The notes: a model not told the origin generated them from the letters alone. Positions 53,670 through 63,099 are shown, counted from the stretch's first letter. The stretch is 64,000 nucleotides of DNA from Zoogloeaceae bacterium (GCA_031287525.1 JAITSU010000002.1:1-64000); one strand, 5' to 3'. Numbers and translations: made by a program.

Positions 53670-53800
53670 GATGATGTAAATCCGGTTTCTCTGTTGACTC
53701 TGGACATGAAACACACAGGGAACAAAGCGGTTGTCAGTACGTGTGCGCTGGATTGTAACAAACAATTTGTATCATATAGATAACCTTGGACACAAACTAT

Positions 53801-53820
53801 ACTATAACTTTAGTTATAGT
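53801..53820. promoter_or_regulatory. Palindrome with 9-bp arms, possible operator
   Basis: ACTATAACT-TT-AGTTATAGT is a perfect inverted repeat in an AT-rich stretch (about 53760-53825) upstream of the PhnD-like gene. The 350-bp gap 53670-54019 holds no gene; it also contains the tRNA promoter. The palindrome resembles a repressor site; no regulator gene is adjacent. Confidence 0.4.
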
Positions 53821-53970
53821 GTCTCTCGCTCGTTTTGTCAGGCAGGGGCGCTGATGGAAAGAAGCGGGTCGTGGGCATGTACAGTACACGTCCGGGGCGT
53901 GACCGACAAGGCGTAATATCCGTGTAAATTGTAATTGTCTCGCGGGTTTGGGCGACGCGGGCGTCAATGA

Positions 53971-53999
53971 TTGACGCCCGCGCCGGGGATCCCTATAAT
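53971..53999 (+). promoter_or_regulatory. Sigma-70 promoter of the tRNA-Lys operon
   Basis: TTGACG (53971-53976), a 17-nt spacer and a consensus TATAAT (53994-53999) are followed by a GC-rich discriminator, 21 nt before the first tRNA-Lys. The -35 lies in the right arm of a GGGCGTCAAT/ATTGACGCCC palindrome (53959-53980). Confidence 0.88.
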
Positions 54000-54019
54000 C
54001 GCGGGTCTTTCTTGACCGG

Positions 54020-54095
54020 GGGTCGGTAGCTCAGTCGGTAGAGCAGCGGACTTTTAATCCGTTGGTCGCGAGTTCGAGTCTCGCCCGACCCACCA
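54020..54095 (+). tRNA. tRNA-Lys(TTT)
   Basis: A 76-nt tRNA with acceptor GGGTCGG/CCGACCC, D arm GCTC/GAGC, anticodon loop CTTTTAA (TTT), T arm GCGAG/CTCGC and encoded CCA. Confidence 0.96.
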
Positions 54096-54140
54096 GAAAT
54101 TGCCATCAGCGCGCGGCTTTTGTATCATGCGCGGGCGCTT

Positions 54141-54216
54141 GGGATGTTAGCTCAGTTGGTAGAGCAGCGGACTCTTAATCCGTAGGTCCACAGTTCGAAT
54201 CTGTGACATCCCACCA
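54141..54216 (+). tRNA. tRNA-Lys(CTT)
   Basis: A 76-nt tRNA with acceptor GGGATGT/ACATCCC, anticodon loop CTCTTAA (CTT), T arm CACAG/CTGTG and encoded CCA. It is 45 nt downstream of tRNA-Lys(TTT), probably in one transcript. Confidence 0.96.
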
Positions 54217-54288
54217 ATGAACATCCCGAAAGGTCGTCGTACAGTTTGCCGCGACCTTTTGTTTTCACCCAACCTTTTGGAGTATCAC

Positions 54289-54438
54289 ATGGCTATCAAT
54301 CGCACCCGCCGTTCGTCCATCGAACGCCGCTGTCTTTCCAAGACCGGCAAACGTGTTTTTCGTGGCAAAGGCTGCGCCATGATGCGGATCATCTACCAGG
54401 CCGAATGTCAGGCGCGTAACCGCAAGGCGCTGGGTTAA
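54289..54438 (+). CDS. Small basic protein of unknown function
   Basis: A 49-residue peptide, strongly basic (14-15 Arg/Lys), with three Cys; it starts MAINRTRRSSIERRCLSKTG. GGAG lies 7 nt before the ATG and a strong terminator follows, so it looks like a real gene co-transcribed after the two tRNA-Lys genes. I recognise no family. Its composition suggests RNA or DNA binding, but that is inference. Confidence 0.6.
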   Translation: MAINRTRRSSIERRCLSKTGKRVFRGKGCAMMRIIYQAECQARNRKALG

Positions 54439-54465
54439 GTTTTCCCCGTTCCGAGCATTTTTCTG

Positions 54466-54500
54466 AAAGCCCTGGCTGCCGCGCGCGCCGGGGCTTTTTT
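54466..54500 (+). terminator. Terminator after the tRNA-Lys/small protein unit
   Basis: Stem AAAGCCC/GGGCTTT with inner GC pairing, followed by TTTTTT. Confidence 0.9.
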
Positions 54501-54523
54501 GTTCGGGCGCATGGATTTCCAAC

Positions 54524-55768
54524 ATGACTGAACTGATTTTAGAGGCGGGCAAGGAGCGTTCCCTGTTTCGTCGCCATCCCTGGCTGTTCGACAGCGCCGT
54601 GCATCGCGTCAAGGGACGCGCGCGCGCCGGAGATACGGTGACGATACTCGCGCATGACGGGCGCGTGTTGGGCAAGGGCGCGTACAGCCCGCACTCGCGC
54701 ATTCGCTGCCGGGTGTGGAGTTTCGACGCCGACAGCATCATTGACGACGCTTTTTTCAAGCGGCGGGTCGCCACCGCCGTGGCGCGGCGTCAAGCTTTGC
54801 CGGAACTGGCGGGGCAGGAAGGCTTGCGCCTGATTCACGCCGAATCGGACGGCTTGCCCGGCGTCATTGCCGACCAGTACGGCGATACCGTGGTGCTGCA
54901 ATTAACCAGCGCGGGCGCGGAAAAATGGCGGCAGGCGTTGGTCGGCGCGTTGGTACAGGCAACTGGCTGCGCACGTATTTACGAGCGTTCCGATTCCGAA
55001 GTCCGCAAGCTGGAAGGGCTGACGGCGGCGACAGGCTGGCTGTATGGCGAAGCGCCCGCTTTTGCGGGCGGCGAAATCAGCATCATGGAAAACGGCGTAC
55101 GTCTGGGCGTGGATTACGCGGGCGGACACAAGACCGGCTTTTATCTCGACCAGCGCGACAATCGCGCCCGTCTCGCCGGGCTGACGGCGGGCAAGTCGGT
55201 GCTGAACTGTTTTTGCTACACCGGCGGTTTTTCGCTGCAAGCCCTGCGCGGCGGGGCGGCGTCGGTGCTCTCCATCGACTCCTCGGCTCCGGCGCTTGAC
55301 CGCGCCCGCGCCAATCTGGCGCTGAACCCGAACCTGCCCGCCGAACGCGCCGAATGGCTGGAAGCCGACGTGTTTCAAGCCTTGCGCGACTTGCGACAGG
55401 CAGGACGCGGTTTCGATCTGATTGTGCTCGACCCGCCCAAATTCGCGCCATCCGCCGCTCACGCCCAGCGCGCGGCGCGGGCGTACAAGGACATCAATCT
55501 GTTGGGCTTTCGCCTTTTGAATCCGGGCGGCTTGCTGATGACTTACTCCTGTTCCGGCGGCGTCGGTCTGGAACTGTTCCAGAAAATCGTCGCGGGCGCG
55601 GCGCTCGACGCCTGCCGCGACGCGCATATTGTGGCGCGTTTGTCCGGCGCGGCTGACCATCCCGTCGCCCTCAATTTTCCTGAAGGCGAATACCTGAAAG
55701 GCTTGCTTGTTCAGGTGTCGGGTGACTGTCAGGTGACGGGTGACAGGTGTCAGGGAGCAGTGGTATGA
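54524..55768 (+). CDS. rlmI: 23S rRNA m5C1962 methyltransferase RlmI
   Basis: Methylates C1962 of 23S rRNA. An N-terminal PUA domain (LILEAGKERSLFRRHPWLF, GDTVTILAHDGRVLGKGAYSP) precedes a class I methyltransferase with LNCFCYTGGFSLQALRGGA (motif I), DLIVLDPPKF (catalytic-region DPPKF) and YSCSGGV. It is 414 residues long. The family normally ends near KGLLVQV; the last ~16 residues here are encoded by a copy of the CAGGTGACGGGTGACAGG repeat word, so the C-terminal tail is probably repeat-derived. Confidence 0.94.
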   Translation: MTELILEAGKERSLFRRHPWLFDSAVHRVKGRARAGDTVTILAHDGRVLGKGAYSPHSRIRCRVWSFDADSIIDDAFFKRRVATAVARRQALPELAGQEGLRLIHAESDGLPGVIADQYGDTVVLQLTSAGAEKWRQALVGALVQATGCARIYERSDSEVRKLEGLTAATGWLYGEAPAFAGGEISIMENGVRLGVDYAGGHKTGFYLDQRDNRARLAGLTAGKSVLNCFCYTGGFSLQALRGGAASVLSIDSSAPALDRARANLALNPNLPAERAEWLEADVFQALRDLRQAGRGFDLIVLDPPKFAPSAAHAQRAARAYKDINLLGFRLLNPGGLLMTYSCSGGVGLELFQKIVAGAALDACRDAHIVARLSGAADHPVALNFPEGEYLKGLLVQVSGDCQVTGDRCQGAVV

Positions 55769-55826
55769 GTTACGCAACTCCTCCCCAATCCCGACGGGCT
55801 GACACCTGTCACCTGCTCCCTGAATC
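55729..55826. repeat. Inverted repeat GGTGACAGGTGTCAGGGAGCAG / reverse copy
   Basis: The end of rlmI (about 55738-55760) and 55799-55824 carry about 20-bp inverted copies of GGTGACAGGTGTCAGGGAG. Related CTGTCACCTGTC words occur at 6589-6600 and 60609-60620, also at gene ends. Confidence 0.75.
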
Positions 55827-55829
55827 GCA

Positions 55830-57254
55830 ATGAGCCTGCTTTCGCAACTGTTGCGCCGACGCAACGCCTATCTCAAAATCTGGCTGGGACGGCTGGTGTT
55901 TTGGGGCGGCGCGGTCAGCGTCGGGCTGCTTTCCGCGCTGTTTGTCGAATTGTCGGAAACCTTGAGCGGCGTCTTCATGCGCGGCGTGGCGCGTTACGGG
56001 TGGCTGCCCCTGCTGGTGACGCCCTTGGGCGGGGCGCTTTGCGTGTGGCTGACCCGCCGCTATTTCGCTGGCGCGGAAGGCAGCGGCATCCCGCAAACGC
56101 TGGCGGAGATGCGCCATCCCCATCAGGCGGAATCCGGCTGGCGTCCCCTGCTCTCGCTTCGCATCATCTGCGGCAAGATACTGGTGGGCGCTTCCGCCGT
56201 GGGCTGCGGTTTTTCTCTGGGGCGCGAAGGCCCGACCGTGCAGATTGGCGCGTCGCTGATGAACGCCATTCATCGCCTGTTGCCCGCCGGATTGCACATC
56301 CAGCGCAATCACCTGCTGGTGGCGGGCGGCGCGGCGGGAATCGCGGCGGCGTTCAACGCGCCGCTGGCGGGCATCATGTTCGCCATCGAAGAAATGAGCC
56401 GCGGCGTGGAAGCGCGCATGTCCGGTCTCATCATCACCGCCATCGTGCTGGCAGGCGTGACGGCGCAAGCCCTGAAAGGCAGCGGCGGCAATTATTTCGG
56501 GACGGTTCTGATGATTGCGGGCGATAGCGACCAACTCGCCGCCGTGGCGATTTCCGTGCTGGCTTGCGGGCTGTTGGGCGGGCTGTTTTCGCGCATGATG
56601 GTCTTGGGCGCGACGAGCTGGAAGGGGCGTCTGGCGGATTTGCGGGCGCGGCGTCCGGTGCTGTTCGCCGCCCTCTGCGGGCTGCTGGTCGCCGGATTGG
56701 GCATGGTCACGGGCGGCGCGGTATTCGGCGGCGGGCTGGAACAAACGCAAGCCCTGCTGGACGCCGATACGGTCGTACAAGCGCAAACGCAGGTCGGCGC
56801 GGCGCACTGGTATTTCGTCCCCGCCAAATTCATGGCAACCCTGATCGCCTATTTCTCCGGCTTGCCCGGCGGCATTTTCGCGCCCGCCCTGTCCATCGGC
56901 GCGGGCATCGGGCACGAACTCGCGCAACTCCTGCCCGCGCAGAATCTTTCTGACCTGCATGGATTGCTGTTGCAACAGGACATGCGGAACATGATGCTGG
57001 CGCTGTGCATGGCGGGCTTTCTCGCTGCCGCTACGCAAGCCCCGTTGACTTCCTTCCTGATTGTGATGGAAATGGTCAATGGTTATTCGCTGGTCATCAG
57101 CCTGATGGTGGTTTCGCTGATTTGCGCCGGTATCTCCCGCCTCATCAGCCCGCCGCTGTATTCCACGCTGGCGGCGGCGATTGTGGCGAAACAGATGGCG
57201 GCGCGGTTGCCCGCTACGGCGCAGTCGTCGCCACAGTCTTCGCAACCGCCCTGA
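55830..57254 (+). CDS. ClC-family chloride channel/transporter
   Basis: Membrane protein of 474 residues with about 10-12 hydrophobic segments. Chloride-binding motifs are present: GAEGSGIPQ (GSGIP), FSLGREGPTVQ with the gating Glu in GREGP, and GGIFAPALSIGAG in the later GxFxP region. Retention of the gating Glu fits either a channel or an exchanger. It lies between rlmI and the NodJ-like permease, with 2 nt before the latter. Confidence 0.93.
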   Translation: MSLLSQLLRRRNAYLKIWLGRLVFWGGAVSVGLLSALFVELSETLSGVFMRGVARYGWLPLLVTPLGGALCVWLTRRYFAGAEGSGIPQTLAEMRHPHQAESGWRPLLSLRIICGKILVGASAVGCGFSLGREGPTVQIGASLMNAIHRLLPAGLHIQRNHLLVAGGAAGIAAAFNAPLAGIMFAIEEMSRGVEARMSGLIITAIVLAGVTAQALKGSGGNYFGTVLMIAGDSDQLAAVAISVLACGLLGGLFSRMMVLGATSWKGRLADLRARRPVLFAALCGLLVAGLGMVTGGAVFGGGLEQTQALLDADTVVQAQTQVGAAHWYFVPAKFMATLIAYFSGLPGGIFAPALSIGAGIGHELAQLLPAQNLSDLHGLLLQQDMRNMMLALCMAGFLAAATQAPLTSFLIVMEMVNGYSLVISLMVVSLICAGISRLISPPLYSTLAAAIVAKQMAARLPATAQSSPQSSQPP

Positions 57255-57256
57255 CC

Positions 57257-58027
57257 ATGCGCGCCATCAAGTCTCCTTTGAGTTGGATTCCAGTCTGGCG
57301 GCGCAATTTTCTGGTCTGGAAAAAAATGGCGCTGCCGTCCCTGCTCGGCAATCTGGCTGACCCGATGATTTACATGTTCGGGCTGGGTTACGGCTTGGGC
57401 GCGTTGCTGCCCTCGCTGGATGGGCAACCTTACGTCGCTTTTCTTGCCGCGGGCATCATTTGCGCCTCCACCATGAACGCCGCCAGCTTTGAATCCCTGT
57501 ATTCCGCCTTCGCGCGGATGCAGGAACAGCGCACCTGGGAAGCCATTTTCAACACGCCTTTGGGCTTGCCTGATGTGTTGGCGGGCGAACTCTTCTGGGC
57601 GGCGACCAAAGCCCTGTTTTCCGGCGCCGCCATTCTGCTGGTCGTCAGTTGCATGGGATTGGCGCACGGCGCGCTGGCGCTGCTTGTGCTGCCGGTTATC
57701 CTGCTCACCGGACTGGCGTTCGCCGCCCTGGGGCTGATTTGCACCATGCTTGCCCCGTCCTACGATTTTTTCATGTACTACTTCACCCTGTTCATCACGC
57801 CGATGACCCTGATTTCCGGCGTCTTCTTCCCCACTGAACAACTCCCTGTCTGGCTGGCGACGGTGGGCGCGTGGTTGCCGCTGGCGCAAGGCGTGGCGCT
57901 GGCGCGTCCCCTCATGGCGGGGCAGTTGCCCGCCTGTGCGCTGACCCACATCGCCGCCCTGCTCGCCACTGTCCTGATCGCCTGGAATATCGCCCTCATC
58001 CTCGCCCGTCGCCGCTTGATGAAATAA
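57257..58027 (+). CDS. ABC-2 type permease, NodJ-like
   Basis: A 256-residue permease with six predicted membrane helices, matching the NodJ/drug-export permease family: YMFGLGYGLGALLP near the start, FLAAGIICASTMNAASFE, then YYFTLFITPMTLISGVFFP. It pairs in the family with a NodI-type ATPase; the only such ATPase in the window is at 33163-34092. The ATG at 57257 is 2 nt after the clc stop. Confidence 0.9.
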   Translation: MRAIKSPLSWIPVWRRNFLVWKKMALPSLLGNLADPMIYMFGLGYGLGALLPSLDGQPYVAFLAAGIICASTMNAASFESLYSAFARMQEQRTWEAIFNTPLGLPDVLAGELFWAATKALFSGAAILLVVSCMGLAHGALALLVLPVILLTGLAFAALGLICTMLAPSYDFFMYYFTLFITPMTLISGVFFPTEQLPVWLATVGAWLPLAQGVALARPLMAGQLPACALTHIAALLATVLIAWNIALILARRRLMK

Positions 58028-58030
58028 AAA

Positions 58031-58048
58031 AGGCGCCCGAAGGCGCCC
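58031..58048 (-). terminator. Terminator of the glnK-amtB operon
   Basis: On the minus strand GGGCGCCTTCGGGCGCC followed by TTTTTT (58031-58026), 37 nt after the amtB stop. It may also act weakly for the plus-strand permease gene. Confidence 0.85.
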
Positions 58049-58084
58049 AAGGAGAGAGAGAGGGATCAACCCGACCCGGAGGAA

Positions 58085-59497
58085 TCAGAGGTGGTAAGCC
58101 GTTTCGCCGTGGGCGGTGATGTCCAGCCCTTCGCGTTCTTCTTCTTCCGGCACACGCAGCCCCACGCTCAAGTCGGCAATCTTGTAGGCGATGAAGGCGA
58201 CGATGCCCGACCAGATGATGGTCACGCCCACGCTCTTGATTTGCACGATGACTTGCGAAACCATCGTGACGCCTTCGGCGTAGCCTTGACCGCCCAACCC
58301 GTCCGCCGCGAAGACGCCGGTCAGGATGGCGCCGATAATACCGCCGACGCCATGCACACCGAAGACATCGAAGGCGTCATCCGCGCCGAGGATTTTCTTC
58401 AAGCCATTGACCCCCCACAGGCAGACAAAGCCCGCGATGACGCCGAGGACGATGGAACCCATCGGTCCGACAAAGCCCGCTGCCGGTGTGACGGCCACCA
58501 GACCGGCTACCGCGCCGGAAGCCGCGCCCAGACTGGAAGGCTTGCCCTTGAAGATGGCTTCGCCAGTGAGCCATGCCAGCGTCGCCGCCGCAGTCGCCAG
58601 AATGGTATTCACGAAAGCCAGACCCGCTTGACCGTTGGCAGCGCCGGCAGAACCGGCGTTGAAACCGAACCAGCCCACCCACAGCAGGGCAGCGCCGACC
58701 ATCGTCAGGGTCAGGGAGTGCGGCGTCATGGCTTCACGCCCGAAACCAATCCGCTTGCCGAGCAGGTAAGCGCCCACCAGACCGGCGATACCGGCGTTGA
58801 TGTGCACCACCGTGCCGCCCGCGAAGTCCAGCGCGCCGTCCGCGCCCAGGAAACCGCCGCCCCAGACGATGTGCGCCATCGGCACATAGCTGAAGGTGTA
58901 CCAGATGATGGCGAAAATCACGACAGCGGAGAATTTGATGCGTTCAGCGAACGAGCCGACAATCAGCGCCGTGGTGATGGCGGCAAAAGTGGATTGGAAG
59001 GCGACGAAGACATATTCAGGAATGGTCGCCAGATTGGGGGACAAGCCATCCATCGTGATGCCTTTCAGGAAAATCTTGTCCAGATTGCCGATGAACAGCC
59101 CTTCGCCGGAAAACGCCAGACTGTACCCATACACGCACCACAACAGGGTCATCAGGCAGAAGATGACGAACACATGCAGGAGCACGGAAAGCATGTTTTT
59201 GCTGCGCGCCAGCCCGCCGTAAAACAGCGCCAGACCGGGAATAATCATCAGGATGACCAGCATGGTGGAGGTCAGCATCCAGGCGGTATCGCCCGTATCC
59301 AGCGTGGCAGCGGCTTCGACGACCGATTCTTCGACTGTCGGCGCGGCAAGTTCGGGGGCAGCTTCCTCAATCACCATGTCGACGATGGTCGTCGTTTCGG
59401 TGACAGCGGGTTCCGTCGCGGCAGCTTCCTGCGCCCAGACGGGAGCGGAGAGGCTGACAGCGCCCAACAGGGCAAGTAACGCAAATAATCGTTTCAT
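58085..59497 (-). CDS. amtB: Ammonium transporter AmtB
   Basis: Trimeric ammonium channel of 470 residues. The signal peptide is followed by an unusual acidic/Ala-rich spacer (residues ~20-65) before the first helix. About eleven membrane helices include DTAWMLTSTMLVILMIIPGLALFYGG, the Phe-gate and twin-His regions (VHINAGIAGLVGA and FGVHGVGGIIGAI). The C-terminus contains a conserved tail motif. It is 12 nt downstream of glnK. Confidence 0.95.
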   Translation of the reverse strand: MKRLFALLALLGAVSLSAPVWAQEAAATEPAVTETTTIVDMVIEEAAPELAAPTVEESVVEAAATLDTGDTAWMLTSTMLVILMIIPGLALFYGGLARSKNMLSVLLHVFVIFCLMTLLWCVYGYSLAFSGEGLFIGNLDKIFLKGITMDGLSPNLATIPEYVFVAFQSTFAAITTALIVGSFAERIKFSAVVIFAIIWYTFSYVPMAHIVWGGGFLGADGALDFAGGTVVHINAGIAGLVGAYLLGKRIGFGREAMTPHSLTLTMVGAALLWVGWFGFNAGSAGAANGQAGLAFVNTILATAAATLAWLTGEAIFKGKPSSLGAASGAVAGLVAVTPAAGFVGPMGSIVLGVIAGFVCLWGVNGLKKILGADDAFDVFGVHGVGGIIGAILTGVFAADGLGGQGYAEGVTMVSQVIVQIKSVGVTIIWSGIVAFIAYKIADLSVGLRVPEEEEREGLDITAHGETAYHL

Positions 59498-59509
59498 AAC
59501 GGAATCTCC

Positions 59510-59893
<384 letters not shown>

Positions 59894-59903
59894 TCAGACT
59901 GGT

Positions 59904-59919
59904 AGCAGCCTTTGTGCCA
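59904..59919 (-). promoter_or_regulatory. Sigma-54 promoter for glnK-amtB
   Basis: On the minus strand TGGCAC (59919-59914), a 5-nt spacer and CTGCT (59908-59904) closely match TGGCAC-N5-TTGCW with one mismatch. The predicted start is about 45 nt upstream of the glnK ATG. Confidence 0.7.
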
Positions 59920-59980
59920 GACGAATAAATCCTTTTGAATCATCGGGTTAAGCGAGATATGGCGTATCGGAACCTGCAAA

Positions 59981-59999
59981 TTGCACTAAATTGGTGCAA
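59981..59999. promoter_or_regulatory. NtrC-like enhancer site
   Basis: TTGCAC-N7-GTGCAA is a palindrome near the NtrC consensus TGCACC-N5-GGTGCA. It is 62 nt upstream of the sigma-54 promoter, a common activator distance. Confidence 0.55.
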
Positions 60000-60040
60000 T
60001 GCCGTTGCTGTGGCGCACCAGGATGGGATAAAGCACTAAG

Positions 60041-60110
60041 GTAGGGCGCGTTTTCCGAGCGCGCCGGATGTTTGGGTTTGACGTAGGGGTAGATGGAACA
60101 TCGCCCCTAC
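60041..60110. repeat. Palindromes upstream of nudB 3' end
   Basis: GTAGGGCGCGTTTTCCGAGCGCGCC (near-perfect hairpin at 60042-60064) and a GTAGGGG..CCCCTAC-edged element at about 60082-60111 lie in the spacer between glnK regulatory region and the nudB stop. They belong to the dispersed family described at 221-412. Confidence 0.75.
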
Positions 60111-60559
60111 GCCATTCCGCCATGCCGTATCGCCTCACCCATCTGTAAAATCGCGTCGCGGTTCGTTTCGGAAAAACAACGGGCGGCGGCTTCTGCTGTT
60201 GGCAGCCAGCAATAATCGCGGTGTTCGGCGGGCGTGAGGCGAATGTTCTGGCGGGTGGGGATTTGCAGGGAAAACAGGTGTTCGGTATTGCGCGTCACGC
60301 CGGGCGCGTAGCGATGCCGCCATTCGGGAAAAATCCCGAATACCCGGCTTTGCCGCCAATCCAGTAATTGCTGCGGCGGTACGACAATGCCGGTTTCCTC
60401 GGCAACTTCGCGCAAGGCGGTTTCCGCCAGCGTTTCGCCCTCTTCCTGACTGCCGGTGACCGATTGCCAGTAACCCGCATGCGCGGCGCGTTCCAGGAGC
60501 AGAAAGTCCAGACGTGGCGTGTGAATGACGACGAGGACGGAAACGGGTTTTTTGTACAT
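60107..60559 (-). CDS. nudB: Dihydroneopterin triphosphate pyrophosphatase NudB
   Basis: Nudix hydrolase of 150 residues in folate synthesis. The Nudix box is GSQEEGETLAETALREVAEETGI, with the REVAEETG core. MYKKPVSVLVVIH is the family start, so I chose the ATG at 60559; a TTG at 60586 is possible. It lies downstream of aspS, the usual order. Confidence 0.92.
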   Translation of the reverse strand: MYKKPVSVLVVIHTPRLDFLLLERAAHAGYWQSVTGSQEEGETLAETALREVAEETGIVVPPQQLLDWRQSRVFGIFPEWRHRYAPGVTRNTEHLFSLQIPTRQNIRLTPAEHRDYCWLPTAEAAARCFSETNRDAILQMGEAIRHGGMA

Positions 60560-60610
60560 CAGAAATGAACGGCGACGAGCCTGCAAGCGCGTCGCCGCAA
60601 ACTTTCTCTG

Positions 60611-62395
60611 TCACCTGTCTTCTGAGACCTGTTGCCGCAACCGGATATGCAATTCCCGCAACTGCTTTTCATCCACGCCGGAAGGGGCGTCAGTCAGGAG
60701 GCATTGGGCGCGTTGGGTCTTGGGGAAGGCGATGACGTCGCGGATGGATTCCGCGCCGGTCATCATGGTCACGATGCGGTCAAGACCAAACGCCAGCCCG
60801 CCGTGCGGGGGCGCGCCGTATTTCAGGGCGTCGAGCAGGAAGCCGAATTTGGCTTGTTGTTCTTCCGCGCCGATGTTCAACGCCTGAAAAACCTGTTCCT
60901 GCACTTCCGGTTTGTGGATACGGATGGAGCCGCCGCCGATTTCCCAACCGTTTAACGCCAAATCGTAGGCTTTGGCGAGGCATTGGCCGGGATCGGTTTG
61001 CAGCAGGGCGATGTGTTCGTCCTTGGGACTGGTGAAGGGGTGGTGGCAGGCGCTCCAGCGTTTGGCTTCTTCGTCGTATTCAAACATGGGGAAGTCGATG
61101 ACCCACAGGGGTTCCCATGCCTTGCCGTTCAAAAATCCCTTTTCGTGTCCGAGTTTGACGCGCAATGCGCCCAAGGCGTCGTTCACCACCTTGGTCTTGT
61201 CCGCGCCGAAGAAAATCAGGTCGCCGGATTGCGCGCCCGTGCGTTGCAGGATGGTTTTTAACGCGGTTTCGTGCAGGTTTTTGACAATGGGCGATTGCAG
61301 GCCGGTTTCGTTCGCCTGACTCGCGTCGTTGACCTTGATGTAGGCCAGTCCCTTGGCACCGTAGATGCCGACGAATTTGCCGTATTCGTCGATTTCGCCA
61401 CGGGTGAGGCTGGCACCGCCAGGAATCCGCAGGGCGGCGACGCGACCGCCGGTGGTGGCGGGGGTGGAGAAGACCTTGAAGGCGACATCTTGCACCGCGT
61501 CGGTGACATCGACGAGTTCAAGGGTCACGCGCAAGTCGGGTTTGTCAGAGCCGAAGCGCGACATGGCTTCGGCATAGCTCATGCGCGGAAAAGGGTCGGG
61601 CAGGTCGACGTCGATGGCGTCCTTGAAGACGTAGCGAATCAGTTGCTCAATCAGCCCGGTGATTTCGGCCTCGTTCATGAACGAGGTTTCGATATCGACC
61701 TGGGTGAATTCGGGCTGACGGTCGGCGCGCAAGTCTTCGTCGCGGAAGCATTTGACGATTTGGTAGTAGCGGTCAAAGCCCGCGACCATCAGGAGTTGTT
61801 TGAACAGTTGCGGCGATTGCGGCAGGGCGAAAAATTGTCCGGCATGGACGCGCGAGGGTACGAGGTAGTCGCGCGCGCCTTCGGGTGTGCTCTTGGTGAG
61901 CATGGGGGTTTCCACGTCGATGAAGCCGTGGTCGTCGAGAAAACGGCGGAAAGCGCGCGCGGTCTTGTAGCGCAGTTGCAGGTTTTTCTGCATTTCCGGG
62001 CGTCTGAGGTCGATGACGCGATGGGTGAGGCGCACAGTTTCCGTCAGGTTTTCGTCGTCAAGCTGAAAAGGCGGCGTGACGGAAGGATTCAGCACTTCAA
62101 TGTCATGGCAGAGCACTTCAATGTCGCCAGAAGCGAGGTTGGGATTCCTCGTGCCTTCGGGACGCATCCGCACTTTGCCGGTGATTTTCAGGCAAAACTC
62201 GTTTCGCACGGATTCGGCAATCTGGAACATGTCGGCACGGTCGGGGTCGCAGACGATTTGCGCCAGCCCTTCGCGGTCGCGCAGGTCGATGAAAATGACG
62301 CCGCCGTGGTCGCGGCGACGATGCGCCCATCCGGCAAGGGTGACCGTCTGGTCGCAGAGAGAGGCGTTCAATTCGCCGCAGTAATGAGTTCGCAT
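60611..62395 (-). CDS. aspS: Aspartyl-tRNA synthetase
   Basis: Class II synthetase of 594 residues. It has an OB-fold anticodon-binding domain at the N-terminus ([29 protein letters not shown]), a class II core with [20 protein letters not shown] (motif 2), a GAD insertion domain, and motif 3 [10 protein letters not shown]. Its size is normal for bacterial AspRS. Whether it is discriminating cannot be told from the window. Confidence 0.96.
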   Translation of the reverse strand: MRTHYCGELNASLCDQTVTLAGWAHRRRDHGGVIFIDLRDREGLAQIVCDPDRADMFQIAESVRNEFCLKITGKVRMRPEGTRNPNLASGDIEVLCHDIEVLNPSVTPPFQLDDENLTETVRLTHRVIDLRRPEMQKNLQLRYKTARAFRRFLDDHGFIDVETPMLTKSTPEGARDYLVPSRVHAGQFFALPQSPQLFKQLLMVAGFDRYYQIVKCFRDEDLRADRQPEFTQVDIETSFMNEAEITGLIEQLIRYVFKDAIDVDLPDPFPRMSYAEAMSRFGSDKPDLRVTLELVDVTDAVQDVAFKVFSTPATTGGRVAALRIPGGASLTRGEIDEYGKFVGIYGAKGLAYIKVNDASQANETGLQSPIVKNLHETALKTILQRTGAQSGDLIFFGADKTKVVNDALGALRVKLGHEKGFLNGKAWEPLWVIDFPMFEYDEEAKRWSACHHPFTSPKDEHIALLQTDPGQCLAKAYDLALNGWEIGGGSIRIHKPEVQEQVFQALNIGAEEQQAKFGFLLDALKYGAPPHGGLAFGLDRIVTMMTGAESIRDVIAFPKTQRAQCLLTDAPSGVDEKQLRELHIRLRQQVSEDR

Positions 62396-63099
62396 CAGGA
62401 ATTTCCAGGAGTTTGAGTTTGTGAAGAAGAAGCAGGCGAGGCTGCGTCGTGAGCTTTGGCGCTGGTTGTGGCGAGCCTGGTGGGTTTTGGTTTGGGCGGG
62501 ACGACGCCCATGGAAACGATGTATTTCAGGGCTTCATCCACGCTGATTTTGAGTTCCACCACTTCTTCGCTTTTCATCATCAGAAAAAAGCCGGAAGTGG
62601 GATTGGGCGTGGTGGGTACGTAAACGCTGACGTAACTGCCTTGCAGGTGGTTCGCCACGTCGCCGCCGGGTTTGCCCGTTAAAAAGGCAATCGTCCAGCT
62701 TCCCTTGCGCGGGTATTCCACCAGCAACGCCTTGCGGAAGGCGTTGCCGTTGGGCGACAGGAGGGTGTCGGAAACCTGCTTGACCGCGTTGTAGAGGGCA
62801 TTGACCACCGGAATACGGGCGAGAAGCTGTTCCCAGGAACGCCACAGCTTTTCTCCAATCAGGTTGGTCGCCAGCACGCCGGAGACGAAAATGGTCGCCA
62901 GCGTCAGCGCCGCCCCCACGCCGGGAATGTTGAAACCGATCAGGTTTTTGGGATGTATCGCCTGCGGCAGCAGCAGCAGGGATTGATCCATGACGTTGAT
63001 GATCATGGACAACACCCATACGGTAATGACCAGCGGCACCCAGATCAACAGACCGGTGATGAAGTAACGCTTGAAGGTGGGAGGTTTGAAGGCAAACAC
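62395..63099 (-). CDS. DUF502 membrane protein
   Basis: About 234 residues with two N-terminal membrane helices (about 15-37 and 61-83) and the DUF502 stretch [13 protein letters not shown]...[19 protein letters not shown]. Function is unknown. The C-terminus is Pro/Ala/Ser-rich. I prefer the GTG at 63099; a TTG at 63138 would overlap fmdB. Adjacent to aspS and fmdB, as in other betaproteobacteria. Confidence 0.85.
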   Translation of the reverse strand: MFAFKPPTFKRYFITGLLIWVPLVITVWVLSMIINVMDQSLLLLPQAIHPKNLIGFNIPGVGAALTLATIFVSGVLATNLIGEKLWRSWEQLLARIPVVNALYNAVKQVSDTLLSPNGNAFRKALLVEYPRKGSWTIAFLTGKPGGDVANHLQGSYVSVYVPTTPNPTSGFFLMMKSEEVVELKISVDEALKYIVSMGVVPPKPKPTRLATTSAKAHDAASPASSSQTQTPGNS

